From Lacisediminimonas profundi (lineage in GTDB: Bacteria; Pseudomonadota; Gammaproteobacteria; Burkholderiales; Burkholderiaceae_D), in assembly GCF_008831265.1 (NCBI RefSeq), contig NZ_VTTH01000001.1:62001-126000 (forward strand): DNA of 64,000 nt. The letters are read 5' to 3'. Below the pieces are notes generated by a model. It searched no databases and was not told the DNA's origin. It saw only the letters and a program-made list of their open reading frames with translations. Both the position numbers and the translations under genes were made by a program. This document shows, one piece after another, positions 1 to 8,890 of the stretch (the first letter of the stretch is position 1; each line of letters opens with the position of its first letter).

Positions 1-1
1 T

Positions 2-1153
2 GTGCAGCAGATGATGCTGGATACCGCGCGCCGGGTCGGCAGCGAGTTCGGCCTGGATTACTGGCGCAAGCTGGATGCCGAAAAGCGCTTTCCGGCCGAG
101 TTGTGGCAGGCGATCTGCGATGCCGGCTTGTGCGGCGTGGCGCTGCCGGAAGAGCATGGCGGCAGCGGACTGGGCATGCTGGAAATGGCGCTGGTGATCG
201 AGGCCCTGTCCGAGAGCGGCGGCGGTTCCACGCTAGGCCAGATGTTCATGTGCAACCCGATCTTCGGCGGCGTTTCAATCTCCAAGTACGGCACCGAGGA
301 GCAAAAGCGCGACTGGCTGCCCAAGCTGGTGTCCGGCGAGTGGGGCTTCTGCATGGCGCTGACCGAGCCCGACGCCGGCTCCAACACGCTGGAGATGAAA
401 ACCTTCGCCAGCGCCGACGGCGATGGCTGGCGCGTGAATGGCCAGAAGATATGGATCACCGCGGTGCCGGAATCGAAGAAAATGCTGGTCGTCGCGCGTA
501 CTACCAAGCTGGAGGATGCCGGCGGCCGCACCAAGGGCATCAGCCTGTTCATGATCGACACCGACCGGGCCGGCCTGGCGCATACCCCGATCGACAAGCT
601 GGGCACCAACACGATGAGCTCCAGCCAGGTGTTCTTCGACAATGTCCGCGTCGAGCCCAATGAACTGATCGGCACGCTGGATGGCGGTTTCCGCGAATTG
701 CTGGACGTGCTCAACACCGAACGCATCGTCACCACTGCCGGGCTGGTTGGCGCCGGCCGGCTGGCGATCCGTCTTGGCGTCGACTATGCGAACCAGCGCA
801 AGGTATTCGGCAAGGTGCCGGTCAGCAGCTACCAGGGCGTGCAGTTCCCGCTGGCGCAGGCGCATGCGGAGATCGAGTGCGCAGCACTGATGAACTACCG
901 CGCAGCCAGCAATTTCGACAACGGCCTGCCCTTCGGCAGCGACGCCAACCGCGCCAAGCTGATTGCGGCACAGGCAGCTGCCAGCGCCACCGAGCGCTCG
1001 ATGCAGGTGATGGGCGGCATGGGATATTCGAAGGAAATGCATGTCGAACGACTGTGGCGCGACGCCCGCCTGTTCCGCTTTGCGCCGGTGGCGGAAGAGA
1101 TGGTGCTGAACTACATCGCGATGCACGATCTCGGCATGCCGCGCTCTTACTGA
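2..1153 (+). CDS. Acyl-CoA dehydrogenase, N-terminus cut off by window start
   Basis: FAD-dependent alpha,beta-dehydrogenation of an acyl-CoA. The reading frame is open to the left edge; the family normally has roughly ten more N-terminal residues, so the GTG at base 2 is probably not the true start. Visible: the mid-domain signature around MALTEPDAGSN (residues about 119-129) and the C-terminal helix bundle with MQVMGGMGYSKE. At the position where MCAD-type enzymes carry the catalytic Glu in a YEG motif this protein has FAPVAEEM. A Glu in the NTER segment (E240 counted from base 2) lies where isovaleryl-CoA/long-chain dehydrogenases hold their catalytic base. It is followed after 28 bases by an acyl-CoA ligase, so the two probably act on the same acid. 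The substrate cannot be read from sequence. Confidence 0.9.
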   Translation: MQQMMLDTARRVGSEFGLDYWRKLDAEKRFPAELWQAICDAGLCGVALPEEHGGSGLGMLEMALVIEALSESGGGSTLGQMFMCNPIFGGVSISKYGTEEQKRDWLPKLVSGEWGFCMALTEPDAGSNTLEMKTFASADGDGWRVNGQKIWITAVPESKKMLVVARTTKLEDAGGRTKGISLFMIDTDRAGLAHTPIDKLGTNTMSSSQVFFDNVRVEPNELIGTLDGGFRELLDVLNTERIVTTAGLVGAGRLAIRLGVDYANQRKVFGKVPVSSYQGVQFPLAQAHAEIECAALMNYRAASNFDNGLPFGSDANRAKLIAAQAAASATERSMQVMGGMGYSKEMHVERLWRDARLFRFAPVAEEMVLNYIAMHDLGMPRSY

Positions 1154-1181
1154 GCACGGGCCGATTGCAGGAGAAGCAAGC

Positions 1182-2717
1182 ATGGTCAACCTGAGTTCAC
1201 ACATCCTGTTCCACGCCACCCGCTCGCCCGAGCGGCTGGCGCTGGTGTACGAAGACCAGCGGGTCAGCTACGCCGAGCTGGCCGAGCGCGTACTGCGCAT
1301 GGCCGGTTATCTGCAAGCGCGCGGCGTGCAGCGCCAGCAGGTGGTGGCGGCAGTAATGAAAAACAGCGCCGCCTTCATGGAGTTGTCGATCGCGGTCAGC
1401 CATATCGGCGCCGTGTTCCTGCCGGTGAACTTCCGGCTGGCGCGCGACGAGATCGGCTACATCCTCGACAATGCCGACACTGCGCTGTTGTTTGCCGATG
1501 AAGAATTTGCCGCCGCGCTCGATGGCCTCAAGCCCATGGTGACGGTGGATGCCGGCGCGCAAAAGAGCAGCCGGGCAATTACCGGCGACGCAAGCAAGCC
1601 GCCGGCTGCGCCCTGTGGCAAGGATGACCTGTTTCGCCTGATGTACACCTCGGGCACGACCGACCATCCGAAAGGGGTGATGCATTCCTATGACAATTTC
1701 TACTGGAAATGCTGGGACCACATCGCCGACCTGCCGATCACCGCGAACGACGCGCTGCTGGTAGTCGGGCCGCTTTACCATGTCGGCGCCTATGATTGCG
1801 GCGGCGTGGCGGTGTTCCTGGTCGGCGGGTCAATGACGATCCTGCGCGACTTCGATCCCGAGCTGGTGCTGGCGGCGATCGAGCGCGACCGGCTTACTTG
1901 CGCCTGGATGGCACCGGTGATGACCGGGCGCATCCTCGCCTGCGAGAGCCGCAGCCGCTACGATCTGTCGAGCTTCCGCTGGTGCATCGCCGGCGGCGAG
2001 AAGACGCCCGGGCACCGGGTGCGCGCCTTCCATGAATTGTTCCCCAACGGCCGCTATATCGACGCCTACGGCCTGACCGAGACTTGCGGCGGCGACGCGT
2101 TCATGGAGCCTGGCCGCGAACTGGACAAGCTGGGTTCGGTCGGCCGCAAGGTCGCCCATGTCGAGCTGCGCATCTGCGATGAGCAGGGCGACGAGGTGGC
2201 GGCCGGCGTCGATGGTGAAATTTGCCTGCGCGGTCCCAAGGTCACGCGCGGTTACTGGCGCGATGAAGCGAAGACGGCAAAAAGCTTTTTCGGCGACTGG
2301 TTCCGCACCGGCGACGTCGGCCATGTGGATGCCGACGGCTTTCTGTTCCTGACTGATCGCATCAAGGACATGATCATCAGCGGCGGCGAGAACATTGCGT
2401 CGTCGGAAGTGGAGCGTGTGATCTTCGCCATGCCGCAGGTGGAAGACGTGGCGGTGGTGGGCTGTCCCGACCAGCGCTGGGGCGAGCGGCCGGTGGCGGC
2501 GGTGCAGCTGGCGCCGGGGCAGACGCTGGACCTGCCGACCCTGACTGCGTACTGCCGCAGCCACCTGGCTGGATTCAAGGTTCCCAAGGAGCTGGTGATC
2601 CTCGACGCGCTGCCGCGCAATCCGAGCGGCAAGGTATTGAAGCGGGTGCTGCGCGAACAACTCGCGCAACGGGACGACACACCAGACGAAAAACAGGACG
2701 CATCCGATCCCGGCTGA
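1182..2717 (+). CDS. AMP-dependent acyl-CoA synthetase (ANL superfamily)
   Basis: Activates a carboxylic acid to its CoA thioester via an acyl-adenylate. 511 aa, a usual length for the family. The P-loop-like A3 motif (YTSGTTDHPKG, residues about 154-164), the A5 motif YGLTE near residue 297, the A8 region with RTGDVGHVD, and the C-terminal NPSGKVLKR (about 480) with the catalytic Lys are all present, so the enzyme looks intact. It is preceded by a GAGAAG ribosome site, 28 bases after the acyl-CoA dehydrogenase. Most similar in layout to medium-chain or cyclic-acid CoA ligases. A second ligase lies at 11965, suggesting two entry substrates or two steps. Exact substrate unknown. Confidence 0.9.
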   Translation: MVNLSSHILFHATRSPERLALVYEDQRVSYAELAERVLRMAGYLQARGVQRQQVVAAVMKNSAAFMELSIAVSHIGAVFLPVNFRLARDEIGYILDNADTALLFADEEFAAALDGLKPMVTVDAGAQKSSRAITGDASKPPAAPCGKDDLFRLMYTSGTTDHPKGVMHSYDNFYWKCWDHIADLPITANDALLVVGPLYHVGAYDCGGVAVFLVGGSMTILRDFDPELVLAAIERDRLTCAWMAPVMTGRILACESRSRYDLSSFRWCIAGGEKTPGHRVRAFHELFPNGRYIDAYGLTETCGGDAFMEPGRELDKLGSVGRKVAHVELRICDEQGDEVAAGVDGEICLRGPKVTRGYWRDEAKTAKSFFGDWFRTGDVGHVDADGFLFLTDRIKDMIISGGENIASSEVERVIFAMPQVEDVAVVGCPDQRWGERPVAAVQLAPGQTLDLPTLTAYCRSHLAGFKVPKELVILDALPRNPSGKVLKRVLREQLAQRDDTPDEKQDASDPG

Positions 2718-2793
2718 ATGTAGCCGAACTTGACCGGGTTTGGCCGAATTTTGGCCGAGCTCGGCCGCGGCCCCAACGCAACAGGAGACAAGC

Positions 2794-4137
2794 ATGGAAC
2801 TGGCACGCGCGATCGCGCATTTCACCGCAAACCTGCAAACAGCAACGCTGCCGCCGGACGTGCTGGAAAAGGCGCGCACCTGCCTGCTCAACAGCTATGG
2901 CATCGCGCTCGGCTGTCATACGACGCCGTATGCGCCGGTGGCGCGCCGCGCGGCGCTTGCCATGGATGGCGAGCAGCAAGGCGGGGCGACCATGCTGGGC
3001 GATGGCCGCAAGACTTCGGTGGCCGGTGCCGCGCTGGCCAATGCCGCGTTGTTTCATGGCCGGGCGCAGGAAGACACCTGCGGGGCCGCCCATTTCGGCG
3101 CCATCATGGTGCCGCTTCTCACCGCGATGCTGGAGCGTCATGCATTGCCGGTCGAACGCCTGGTGCCGGCGCTGGTGGCCGGCTATGAGGCCGGCGGCCT
3201 GTTCGAGTCCGCCTACTCGCCGCGCACCACGCCGGCCGGCCTGCGCGCATCGGCGCTGTATGGACCGCTGGCCGCCGCTGCTGCAGCAGCGCGCCTGATG
3301 GGGCTGGATGAAGAACGCACCGCCGCCGCGTTGTCCAATGCCGCCTCCTTTACCGGCGGCATCCTGCAATCCTTCGACGATGGCACCGATGAATGGCGCT
3401 ACCAGGTCGGCATGGCGGGTGTGACCGGTTACAATGCCGCGCAACTGGCGGCGGCCGGCTCGGTGTCGGCGCCGCATGCGTTCGAGGGACGCACCGGCTT
3501 CGTCAAGGCCTATGCCCGTGTCGAATGCGAGGCCGATGCGCTGGCGGCGCGTCTTGGCCGCGAGTGGTCGACCCATCGCGTCACGTTCAAACCTTATCCG
3601 GTGTGCGCGTTCAACCAGACGCCGGTGACGGCTGCGCTGCAGTTGCGCGAGAAGCTGGCTGGCGCTCCGCTGCGCCATGTGCGGGTGCGCATGAATCCCT
3701 ACGAGACCGGCTATGCGGGCATGGATTCGGCCGGGCCGTTCAACAGCCTGTCGGGCACGCTGATGAGCATCCCTTTCTGCATCGCCAACACGCTGCAGAA
3801 GGGCATACCCGACATCGCCAGCATGACCACCTACGACGATGCAGCGGTCAATGCGCTGATCGGCCGCATCGAACTGGTGCCGGATGAATCGGTGCCGCGC
3901 CTGTGTTGCGTGATCGAAGCACAGCTGGAAGATGGCCGCAGCCTGGTCCAGGACCAGCACATGACGGTCGCCGACTATGCTTACGACCGCGCCACGGTGT
4001 CGGCGCTGGTGCGCCGGGTCGGCGCCGAGAGCGGTGTGCCGGCTGCCGTGTACGACAAGCTGGAACGATTCGTCGAGAATGCGGGCCCGATCGGCGACCT
4101 GCTCGACTGTTTTGCGGCGCTGCCGCCGGCCCGGTAA
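2794..4137 (+). CDS. MmgE/PrpD family protein
   Basis: 447 aa member of the 2-methylcitrate dehydratase/PrpD-like fold, which covers 2-methylcitrate dehydratase, cis-aconitate decarboxylase and many uncharacterised isomerases or lyases. The all-helical N-terminal domain starts at once (MELARAIAHF) and the central GRTGFVKAYA and C-terminal regions are typical of the broad family. The start at 2794 is chosen because of the ACAGGAG site just upstream; an in-frame TTG at 2740 would add 18 residues without a good ribosome site. No prpB or prpC is nearby, so a role in the methylcitrate cycle is unlikely. Context suggests a (de)hydration or related step in the catabolic cluster; this is inference. 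Confidence 0.85.
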   Translation: MELARAIAHFTANLQTATLPPDVLEKARTCLLNSYGIALGCHTTPYAPVARRAALAMDGEQQGGATMLGDGRKTSVAGAALANAALFHGRAQEDTCGAAHFGAIMVPLLTAMLERHALPVERLVPALVAGYEAGGLFESAYSPRTTPAGLRASALYGPLAAAAAAARLMGLDEERTAAALSNAASFTGGILQSFDDGTDEWRYQVGMAGVTGYNAAQLAAAGSVSAPHAFEGRTGFVKAYARVECEADALAARLGREWSTHRVTFKPYPVCAFNQTPVTAALQLREKLAGAPLRHVRVRMNPYETGYAGMDSAGPFNSLSGTLMSIPFCIANTLQKGIPDIASMTTYDDAAVNALIGRIELVPDESVPRLCCVIEAQLEDGRSLVQDQHMTVADYAYDRATVSALVRRVGAESGVPAAVYDKLERFVENAGPIGDLLDCFAALPPAR

Positions 4138-4152
4138 TTCTTGCGACAATTA

Positions 4153-5556
4153 ATGAATCCTGCTTCTTTTGACCTGATAGTAATTGGCGGCGGCCCTGGC
4201 GGATATGTGGCCGCGATCCGGGCCGCGCAACTGGGCATGAAAGCCGCTGTGGTCGAGCGCGAGCATCCTGGCGGCATCTGTTCCAACTGGGGCTGCATTC
4301 CGACCAAGGCCTTGCTGCATGCGGCCGACGTGTATCGGGAAATCCAGCATGCCGGCACGCTGGGCCTGCAAGTGCAGATGCAGGGCGCCGGTTTTGATTT
4401 TGGCCAGGTGGTCGCGCGTTCGCGCGAAGTGGCGCAAAAGATGAACACCGGCGTGCGTCACTTGCTGAAGAAAAACAAGGTCACATTGCTGGAAGGCGAG
4501 GGCAAGCTGGCCGGCAGCGGCCAGGTCGAGGTGCTCATGCAAGACGGCCTGCGCCAACAGTTGCGTGCGCCGCATGTGATTATCGCCACCGGCGCCCGGG
4601 CCCGCGAACTGCCGGGCCTGGCGGTCGATGGCGAGCGCATCTGGTCCTATCGCCAGGCCTTGCAGCCGCCGGTATTTCCGAAGCAACTGGTGGTACTGGG
4701 CGGCGGCGCGATAGGCATGGAGTTTGCAAGCTTCTACGCCACGCTGGGCAGCAAGGTCACCGTGGTGGAGCAGCAGGCGCGCGTGCTGCCGCAGGAAGAT
4801 GCAGAAATTTCCGCGGCAGTGCAGAAGGCGTTCGAGAAGCAGGGCATCAGCGTGCGCACCGGCACCACGGTCAATGCGGCCGTGCGGCACGGCGACGGAC
4901 TGATGCTGACCCTGTCCGCCGGCGGCACGACCAGCACGCTGGAGGCCAGCCACCTGCTGGTTTCGGCCGGCGTGGTCGGCAACGTGGAAGGCTTGGGGCT
5001 GGAGAAGACGCGGGTGCGCACCGAACGCGGGCATATCGTGATTGACTCGGCATGCCGCACTGGCGAACCGGGCGTGTATGCGATCGGCGACGTCGCCGGC
5101 CCGCCGTGGCTGGCGCACAAGGCCAGCCACGAAGGCGTGTTGTGCGTGGAAGCCATCGCCGGCTTGCCCGTGCATGCGCTCGACCCGCTTCGGATCCCGG
5201 CCTGCACTTACTGTCATCCACAGGTGGCCAGCGTCGGCTTGACCGAAGAGCAGGCGCGGGCGACAGGGCGGCAGCTCAAGGTCGGCCGCTTTCCGTTCGT
5301 GGGCAACGGCCGCGCGACTGCGCTGGGTGCGGTCGACGGCATGATCAAGACGGTGTTCGATGCGCAAACCGGCGAACTGCTCGGCAGCCACATGGTCGGC
5401 GCCGGCGTCACCGAACTGATACACGGGATGGGACTGGCGGCGACGCTGGAAGCGACCGAGGCGGAATTGATGGAAACCATCTATCCCCATCCGACCTTGT
5501 CGGAAGCAGTGCATGAATCGGTGCTGGCCGCTTTCGGGCGCGCATTGCATATTTGA
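4153..5556 (+). CDS. Dihydrolipoyl dehydrogenase (orphan copy in catabolic cluster)
   Basis: FAD-dependent pyridine nucleotide-disulfide oxidoreductase, 467 aa from the ATG at 4153 (a TTG at 4141 is in frame). The N-terminal FAD-binding GGGPGG (about residues 11-16), the redox disulfide in GGICSNWGCIPTKALL (Cys about 43 and 48), a second Rossmann GGGAIG (about 183) for NAD, and the C-terminal HPHPTLSE active-site His-Glu are all visible. This normally acts as the E3 of 2-oxoacid dehydrogenase complexes, but no E1 or E2 gene lies in the window. It starts 3 bases after the MmgE/PrpD gene stops (ATG at 4153) and so is probably co-transcribed with it. Confidence 0.92.
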   Translation: MNPASFDLIVIGGGPGGYVAAIRAAQLGMKAAVVEREHPGGICSNWGCIPTKALLHAADVYREIQHAGTLGLQVQMQGAGFDFGQVVARSREVAQKMNTGVRHLLKKNKVTLLEGEGKLAGSGQVEVLMQDGLRQQLRAPHVIIATGARARELPGLAVDGERIWSYRQALQPPVFPKQLVVLGGGAIGMEFASFYATLGSKVTVVEQQARVLPQEDAEISAAVQKAFEKQGISVRTGTTVNAAVRHGDGLMLTLSAGGTTSTLEASHLLVSAGVVGNVEGLGLEKTRVRTERGHIVIDSACRTGEPGVYAIGDVAGPPWLAHKASHEGVLCVEAIAGLPVHALDPLRIPACTYCHPQVASVGLTEEQARATGRQLKVGRFPFVGNGRATALGAVDGMIKTVFDAQTGELLGSHMVGAGVTELIHGMGLAATLEATEAELMETIYPHPTLSEAVHESVLAAFGRALHI

Positions 5557-5567
5557 GAGAGGCAGGA

Positions 5568-6266
5568 ATGAGCGCAAAGAGCGGTGGCAAGGACGAACGC
5601 GAGCAAGGCAGCAAGCGCGCTCGACCGTCCAAGCGCCTGGAAAAGTCCGAGGCGATCCGCGAGGCGTTGCTGAAGGCAGCCGGCGAAGTGGTCGGTGAGG
5701 TTGGCTATGCGAATGCATCGATCGCGCTGATCACCCAGCGGGCGGGTGTAGGCCAGGGTACGTTCTACAACTATTTCAGTTCGCGCCAGGAAATCCTGGA
5801 TGCGCTGCTGCCGGCGCTTGGCCGCAGCATGCTGACCTACATCAAGAAGAGCGCGCTCGGCGGCCATAGCTTCGGCGAGCTGGAAGACCGCAGCTTCCGC
5901 GGCTTCTTTGCCTTCCTGCACGAGACCCCGCATTTCTTCCGGATCCTGAACGAGGCCGATGTATTCGCGCCCGAAGGACACGCCCGCCATTTCGATGCTG
6001 TGTCCAGCCAATACGTGCGCTTCCTGCGTGAATCTCTCGAGAACGGCGAGTTCCCTGAATTTCGCCCGGACGAGCTGGAGACGATCGTCTTCATCCTGAT
6101 GGCGGCGCGCAGCTACCTGGCCATGCGCTATGCGATCAACGAGGATGGCAGCACCCGGCCCTTGCCGGAAGGCGTGGCCGAAACCTACATGAAGTTCGTG
6201 CGCTACGGGCTGGAGGGTGTGCCGCCGGCTGTCAAGACCAAGGCCAAGGCAAAAGCAAAAGGCTGA
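5568..6266 (+). CDS. TetR/AcrR family transcriptional regulator
   Basis: 232 aa. A lysine/arginine-rich N-terminal extension (about residues 1-25) precedes a TetR helix-turn-helix (IREALLKAAGEVV through GVGQGTFYNYF, about 30-75). The C-terminal ligand domain is not diagnostic. The C-terminus ends in KTKAKAKAKG, a basic tail. The ATG at 5568 is chosen because GAGAGGCAGGA sits just upstream. It lies in the middle of the catabolic cluster on the same strand and probably represses it in response to an acyl-CoA or acid inducer, by analogy with FadR/PsrA-type TetR proteins; no clear operator was identified. Confidence 0.88.
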   Translation: MSAKSGGKDEREQGSKRARPSKRLEKSEAIREALLKAAGEVVGEVGYANASIALITQRAGVGQGTFYNYFSSRQEILDALLPALGRSMLTYIKKSALGGHSFGELEDRSFRGFFAFLHETPHFFRILNEADVFAPEGHARHFDAVSSQYVRFLRESLENGEFPEFRPDELETIVFILMAARSYLAMRYAINEDGSTRPLPEGVAETYMKFVRYGLEGVPPAVKTKAKAKAKG

Positions 6267-6359
6267 ATCGGGCCGGGTCGTGGCGAGAAGAGTAGCGAAA
6301 AGCACAGCCAGAATCGCGGCAAAGATCGCGAACGATGCAGACAACAGGAGGAGGTTTCC

Positions 6360-7142
6360 ATGGATTTCAGCGGCAAGCTGGCGCTGATCACAGGCGGCGC
6401 AAGCGGGATCGGCGCTGCCTGCGCCGAATTGATTTCATCGCATGGCGGGCGGGTCGTGATCGCCGACCGCAATCATGCGGCAGCCAACGAACTGGCCACG
6501 CGGCTCGGCCAGCAGGCGCTGGCGCTCGATATCGCTGACGAGCAAGCGGTGCGCGCCGGCTGCGAGGCGATGTGCGCCGCGCAGGGAGCACCCGCGATCC
6601 TCATCAATTGCGCCGGCGTGTTGCAAAATCCGGTTCCACCGGACCAGCTGACGATGAAGGAATGGGACCTGGTCACCAATATCGACCTGCGCGGCACCTA
6701 TCTGTGCTGCGCCCAGTTCGGCAGTGCAATGGCGCGCGCCGGCGGCGGCGCCATCGTCAATATCGCCTCGGTGGCCGGCATGCGCTCGCAGCCCTTGCAT
6801 GCGTATGGCCCGGCCAAGGCGGCGGTGATCAGCCTGACGCAATGCCTGGCGGCAGAATGGGGGCCACGCGGGGTGCGGGTGAATGCCGTTTCGCCCGGCT
6901 TCACGCTGACGCCGGCGCTGGAAAAAGGCATGGGCCGGCAAGTGCTGGACCAGGACACGCTGGTCGCGGCCAGTGCGATGGGACGGTTGGTGAATGCTGG
7001 CGAAGTGGCAGCGGCGGTGGCTTTCCTGGCCAGCGACCTCGCCTCCGGCATCACTGGCGTCAATCTTCCGGTCGATGCCGGCTACCTGGTCGCTACGCCT
7101 TGGGCCAGCTATGGCGGCCTGCGCCAGAAGGATCCTTCATGA
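6360..7142 (+). CDS. SDR family oxidoreductase
   Basis: Classical short-chain dehydrogenase/reductase, 260 aa. N-terminal cofactor motif TGGASGIG (residues about 10-17), NAG-equivalent NCAG, active-site Ser in NIASVAG and the YxxxK pair in YGPAKAA. The acidic ADR after beta-2 suggests NAD(H) preference. Strong ribosome site (AGGAGGAGG) upstream. The stop overlaps the next gene's start in an ATGA, so translation is coupled to another SDR. Likely oxidises or reduces a hydroxyacyl/oxoacyl intermediate of the cluster. Confidence 0.9.
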   Translation: MDFSGKLALITGGASGIGAACAELISSHGGRVVIADRNHAAANELATRLGQQALALDIADEQAVRAGCEAMCAAQGAPAILINCAGVLQNPVPPDQLTMKEWDLVTNIDLRGTYLCCAQFGSAMARAGGGAIVNIASVAGMRSQPLHAYGPAKAAVISLTQCLAAEWGPRGVRVNAVSPGFTLTPALEKGMGRQVLDQDTLVAASAMGRLVNAGEVAAAVAFLASDLASGITGVNLPVDAGYLVATPWASYGGLRQKDPS

Positions 7143-7891
7143 CGACCATGGGCGCATTGCATGGCATGAACATGCGCGGCCAGCGGGTGGCCCTGGTTGG
7201 CTGCGGCGGCATTGGTGAACCGACGGCGGCGATCTGCGCCGAACTCGGCGCGGAGCTGGTGCTGGCCGACCGCGAAGCGCCGCAGGCGCTGGCGCAGCGC
7301 CTGCAACGGGACTACGGTCACAGTGCCAGCGCCTTTGCGCTGGACGTCAGCGACAGTGCGGCGATCGCGGCTTTCCTGCAGCAGGCTGGCGCGCTGGACG
7401 CGCTGGTCGTCACGGCCGGCGTGCTGTCCGAGGAGCGTGCAATGGAGCCCGGCACGCCCGAATGGGACAGCAATTTCGACTTCGTTTATCACATCAACGT
7501 GCGCGGCCCGATGCTGCTCGCGCAGTTGGCGCTGCGCCAGATGAGCGCTCGCGGCGGCGGCCGCATCGTATTGGTCGGCTCGATGGCAGGCCGCTTCGGC
7601 GGGCTGCTGTCCGGCGCGCAGTATGCGACGTCCAAGGGGGCGCTGCATACGCTGGTGCGCTGGCTGGCGGGGCGCGGTGCGCCCGTCGGCGTATCCATCA
7701 ACGGCGTCGCGCCCGGCGCCACGGATACCGACATGATTGCCGGCGAGAGCATCGACCTGCGGCGCATCCCGGCCGGCCGCCTGGGGCAGCCGATCGAGGT
7801 CGCGCGCGTGGCCGCTTTTCTTGCCAGTCCGGCCGCCAGCTACGTGCATGGGGCCGTTATCGACGTCAATGGCGGCGTTGCATACAGTTAG
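7139..7891 (+). CDS. SDR family oxidoreductase
   Basis: 250 aa SDR whose start overlaps the preceding SDR by four bases. Cofactor motif is GCGGIG rather than the classical TGxxxGIG. A catalytic Ser in LVGSMAG and YATSKGA (Tyr and Lys) are present, so it should be active. It ends with the usual VHGAVIDVNGG. Two unlike SDRs in tandem suggest two successive hydroxyl/keto conversions or different stereospecificity. Substrate unknown. Confidence 0.9.
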   Translation: MTTMGALHGMNMRGQRVALVGCGGIGEPTAAICAELGAELVLADREAPQALAQRLQRDYGHSASAFALDVSDSAAIAAFLQQAGALDALVVTAGVLSEERAMEPGTPEWDSNFDFVYHINVRGPMLLAQLALRQMSARGGGRIVLVGSMAGRFGGLLSGAQYATSKGALHTLVRWLAGRGAPVGVSINGVAPGATDTDMIAGESIDLRRIPAGRLGQPIEVARVAAFLASPAASYVHGAVIDVNGGVAYS

Positions 7892-7900
7892 GAGCAACAG

Positions 7901-8887
7901 ATGAAAGCAGCATGGTATTCCCGCAGTGGCATCGCAAGCGAAGTGCTGGAGGTGGGAGAGCTGCCCACCCCGGAGCCTGGCGCCGGTGAGCTGCGGGTGC
8001 GCCTGATGACCTCGGGCGTCAACCCTTCCGACGTCAAGTCGCGCCGGGCCCGGGCACCGGCCTGGGAACGGATCGTGCCGCACAGCGATGGCGCCGGCAT
8101 CATCGAAGCAGTCGGCAGCGGCGTGCCGGTTGCGCGCCTGGGGGAGCGGGTCTGGATCTGGAACGGCCAGTGGCAGCGGCCGCTCGGTACCGCGGCGGAA
8201 TTCATCGTGCTGCCGGCAGCGCAGGCAGTGGCCTTGCCGGACAACACGGATTTTGCCGCCGGCGCCTGCCTGGGCATTCCGGCCCTGACGGCATGGCAGG
8301 CAGTGCAGTTGCTGGGCGATGTGCGCGGCCAGACGGTGCTGGTGACCGGTGCCGGTTCGGCAGTCGGACTATATGCCGCGCAGATGGCGATGGCGGCCGG
8401 CGCCGAGGTGATCGGCACCGCCGGCTCGGCAGCGCGGGCGGCACTGGCGCGCGGCGCTGGCATTACCCGCTTGATCGACTACAAGGCCGAACCGGTGGCG
8501 CAGCGGGTCAGGGAAATGACAGGCGGACGTGGCGCCGATGCCGTGATCGACATGGATTTTTCCAGCACCGCCGCGATCGTGGCCGAGGGGGCGCTGCGCT
8601 CGCACGGGACCATTGCCTGCTACGGCTCGAACCAGATGGACGCCATTCCGATCCCGTTCCGCCAATTCCTTTATGCATCGGTCAGCCTGCGCTTCTTCCT
8701 GGTCTATGACCTGTTGCCGCAGCAGCGGCAGCTCGCGCTGGAAGGTGTTACTCGCTTGCTTGAGCAGGGCTGCTTGCAACACGCGATCGGCGCGCGCTAC
8801 CCACTGGACCAGATCGTGGCGGCCCACGAGGCCGTCGAAGGCGGCCTGGTGGCTGGCAATGTGGTGCTCGACGTGGCGCGGGACTAG
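7901..8887 (+). CDS. NADPH:quinone reductase / zeta-crystallin-type medium-chain oxidoreductase
   Basis: 328 aa MDR-family protein. The GroES-like N-terminal domain (SGVNPSDVKSR) lacks the Cys/His zinc ligands of alcohol dehydrogenases; the Rossmann domain carries VTGAGSAVGLYAAQMA (about residues 149-164). These features place it with quinone oxidoreductases and enoyl reductases. It follows the SDR pair after 9 bases and ends 3 bases before the APH-like gene. It may reduce an enone/enoyl intermediate; inference. Confidence 0.87.
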   Translation: MKAAWYSRSGIASEVLEVGELPTPEPGAGELRVRLMTSGVNPSDVKSRRARAPAWERIVPHSDGAGIIEAVGSGVPVARLGERVWIWNGQWQRPLGTAAEFIVLPAAQAVALPDNTDFAAGACLGIPALTAWQAVQLLGDVRGQTVLVTGAGSAVGLYAAQMAMAAGAEVIGTAGSAARAALARGAGITRLIDYKAEPVAQRVREMTGGRGADAVIDMDFSSTAAIVAEGALRSHGTIACYGSNQMDAIPIPFRQFLYASVSLRFFLVYDLLPQQRQLALEGVTRLLEQGCLQHAIGARYPLDQIVAAHEAVEGGLVAGNVVLDVARD

Positions 8888-8890
8888 CAC

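Noticed and set aside
6314-6331. TetR operator TCGCG-CGCGA near the SDR start
   Set aside because: Only five-base arms in GC-rich DNA; likely by chance.
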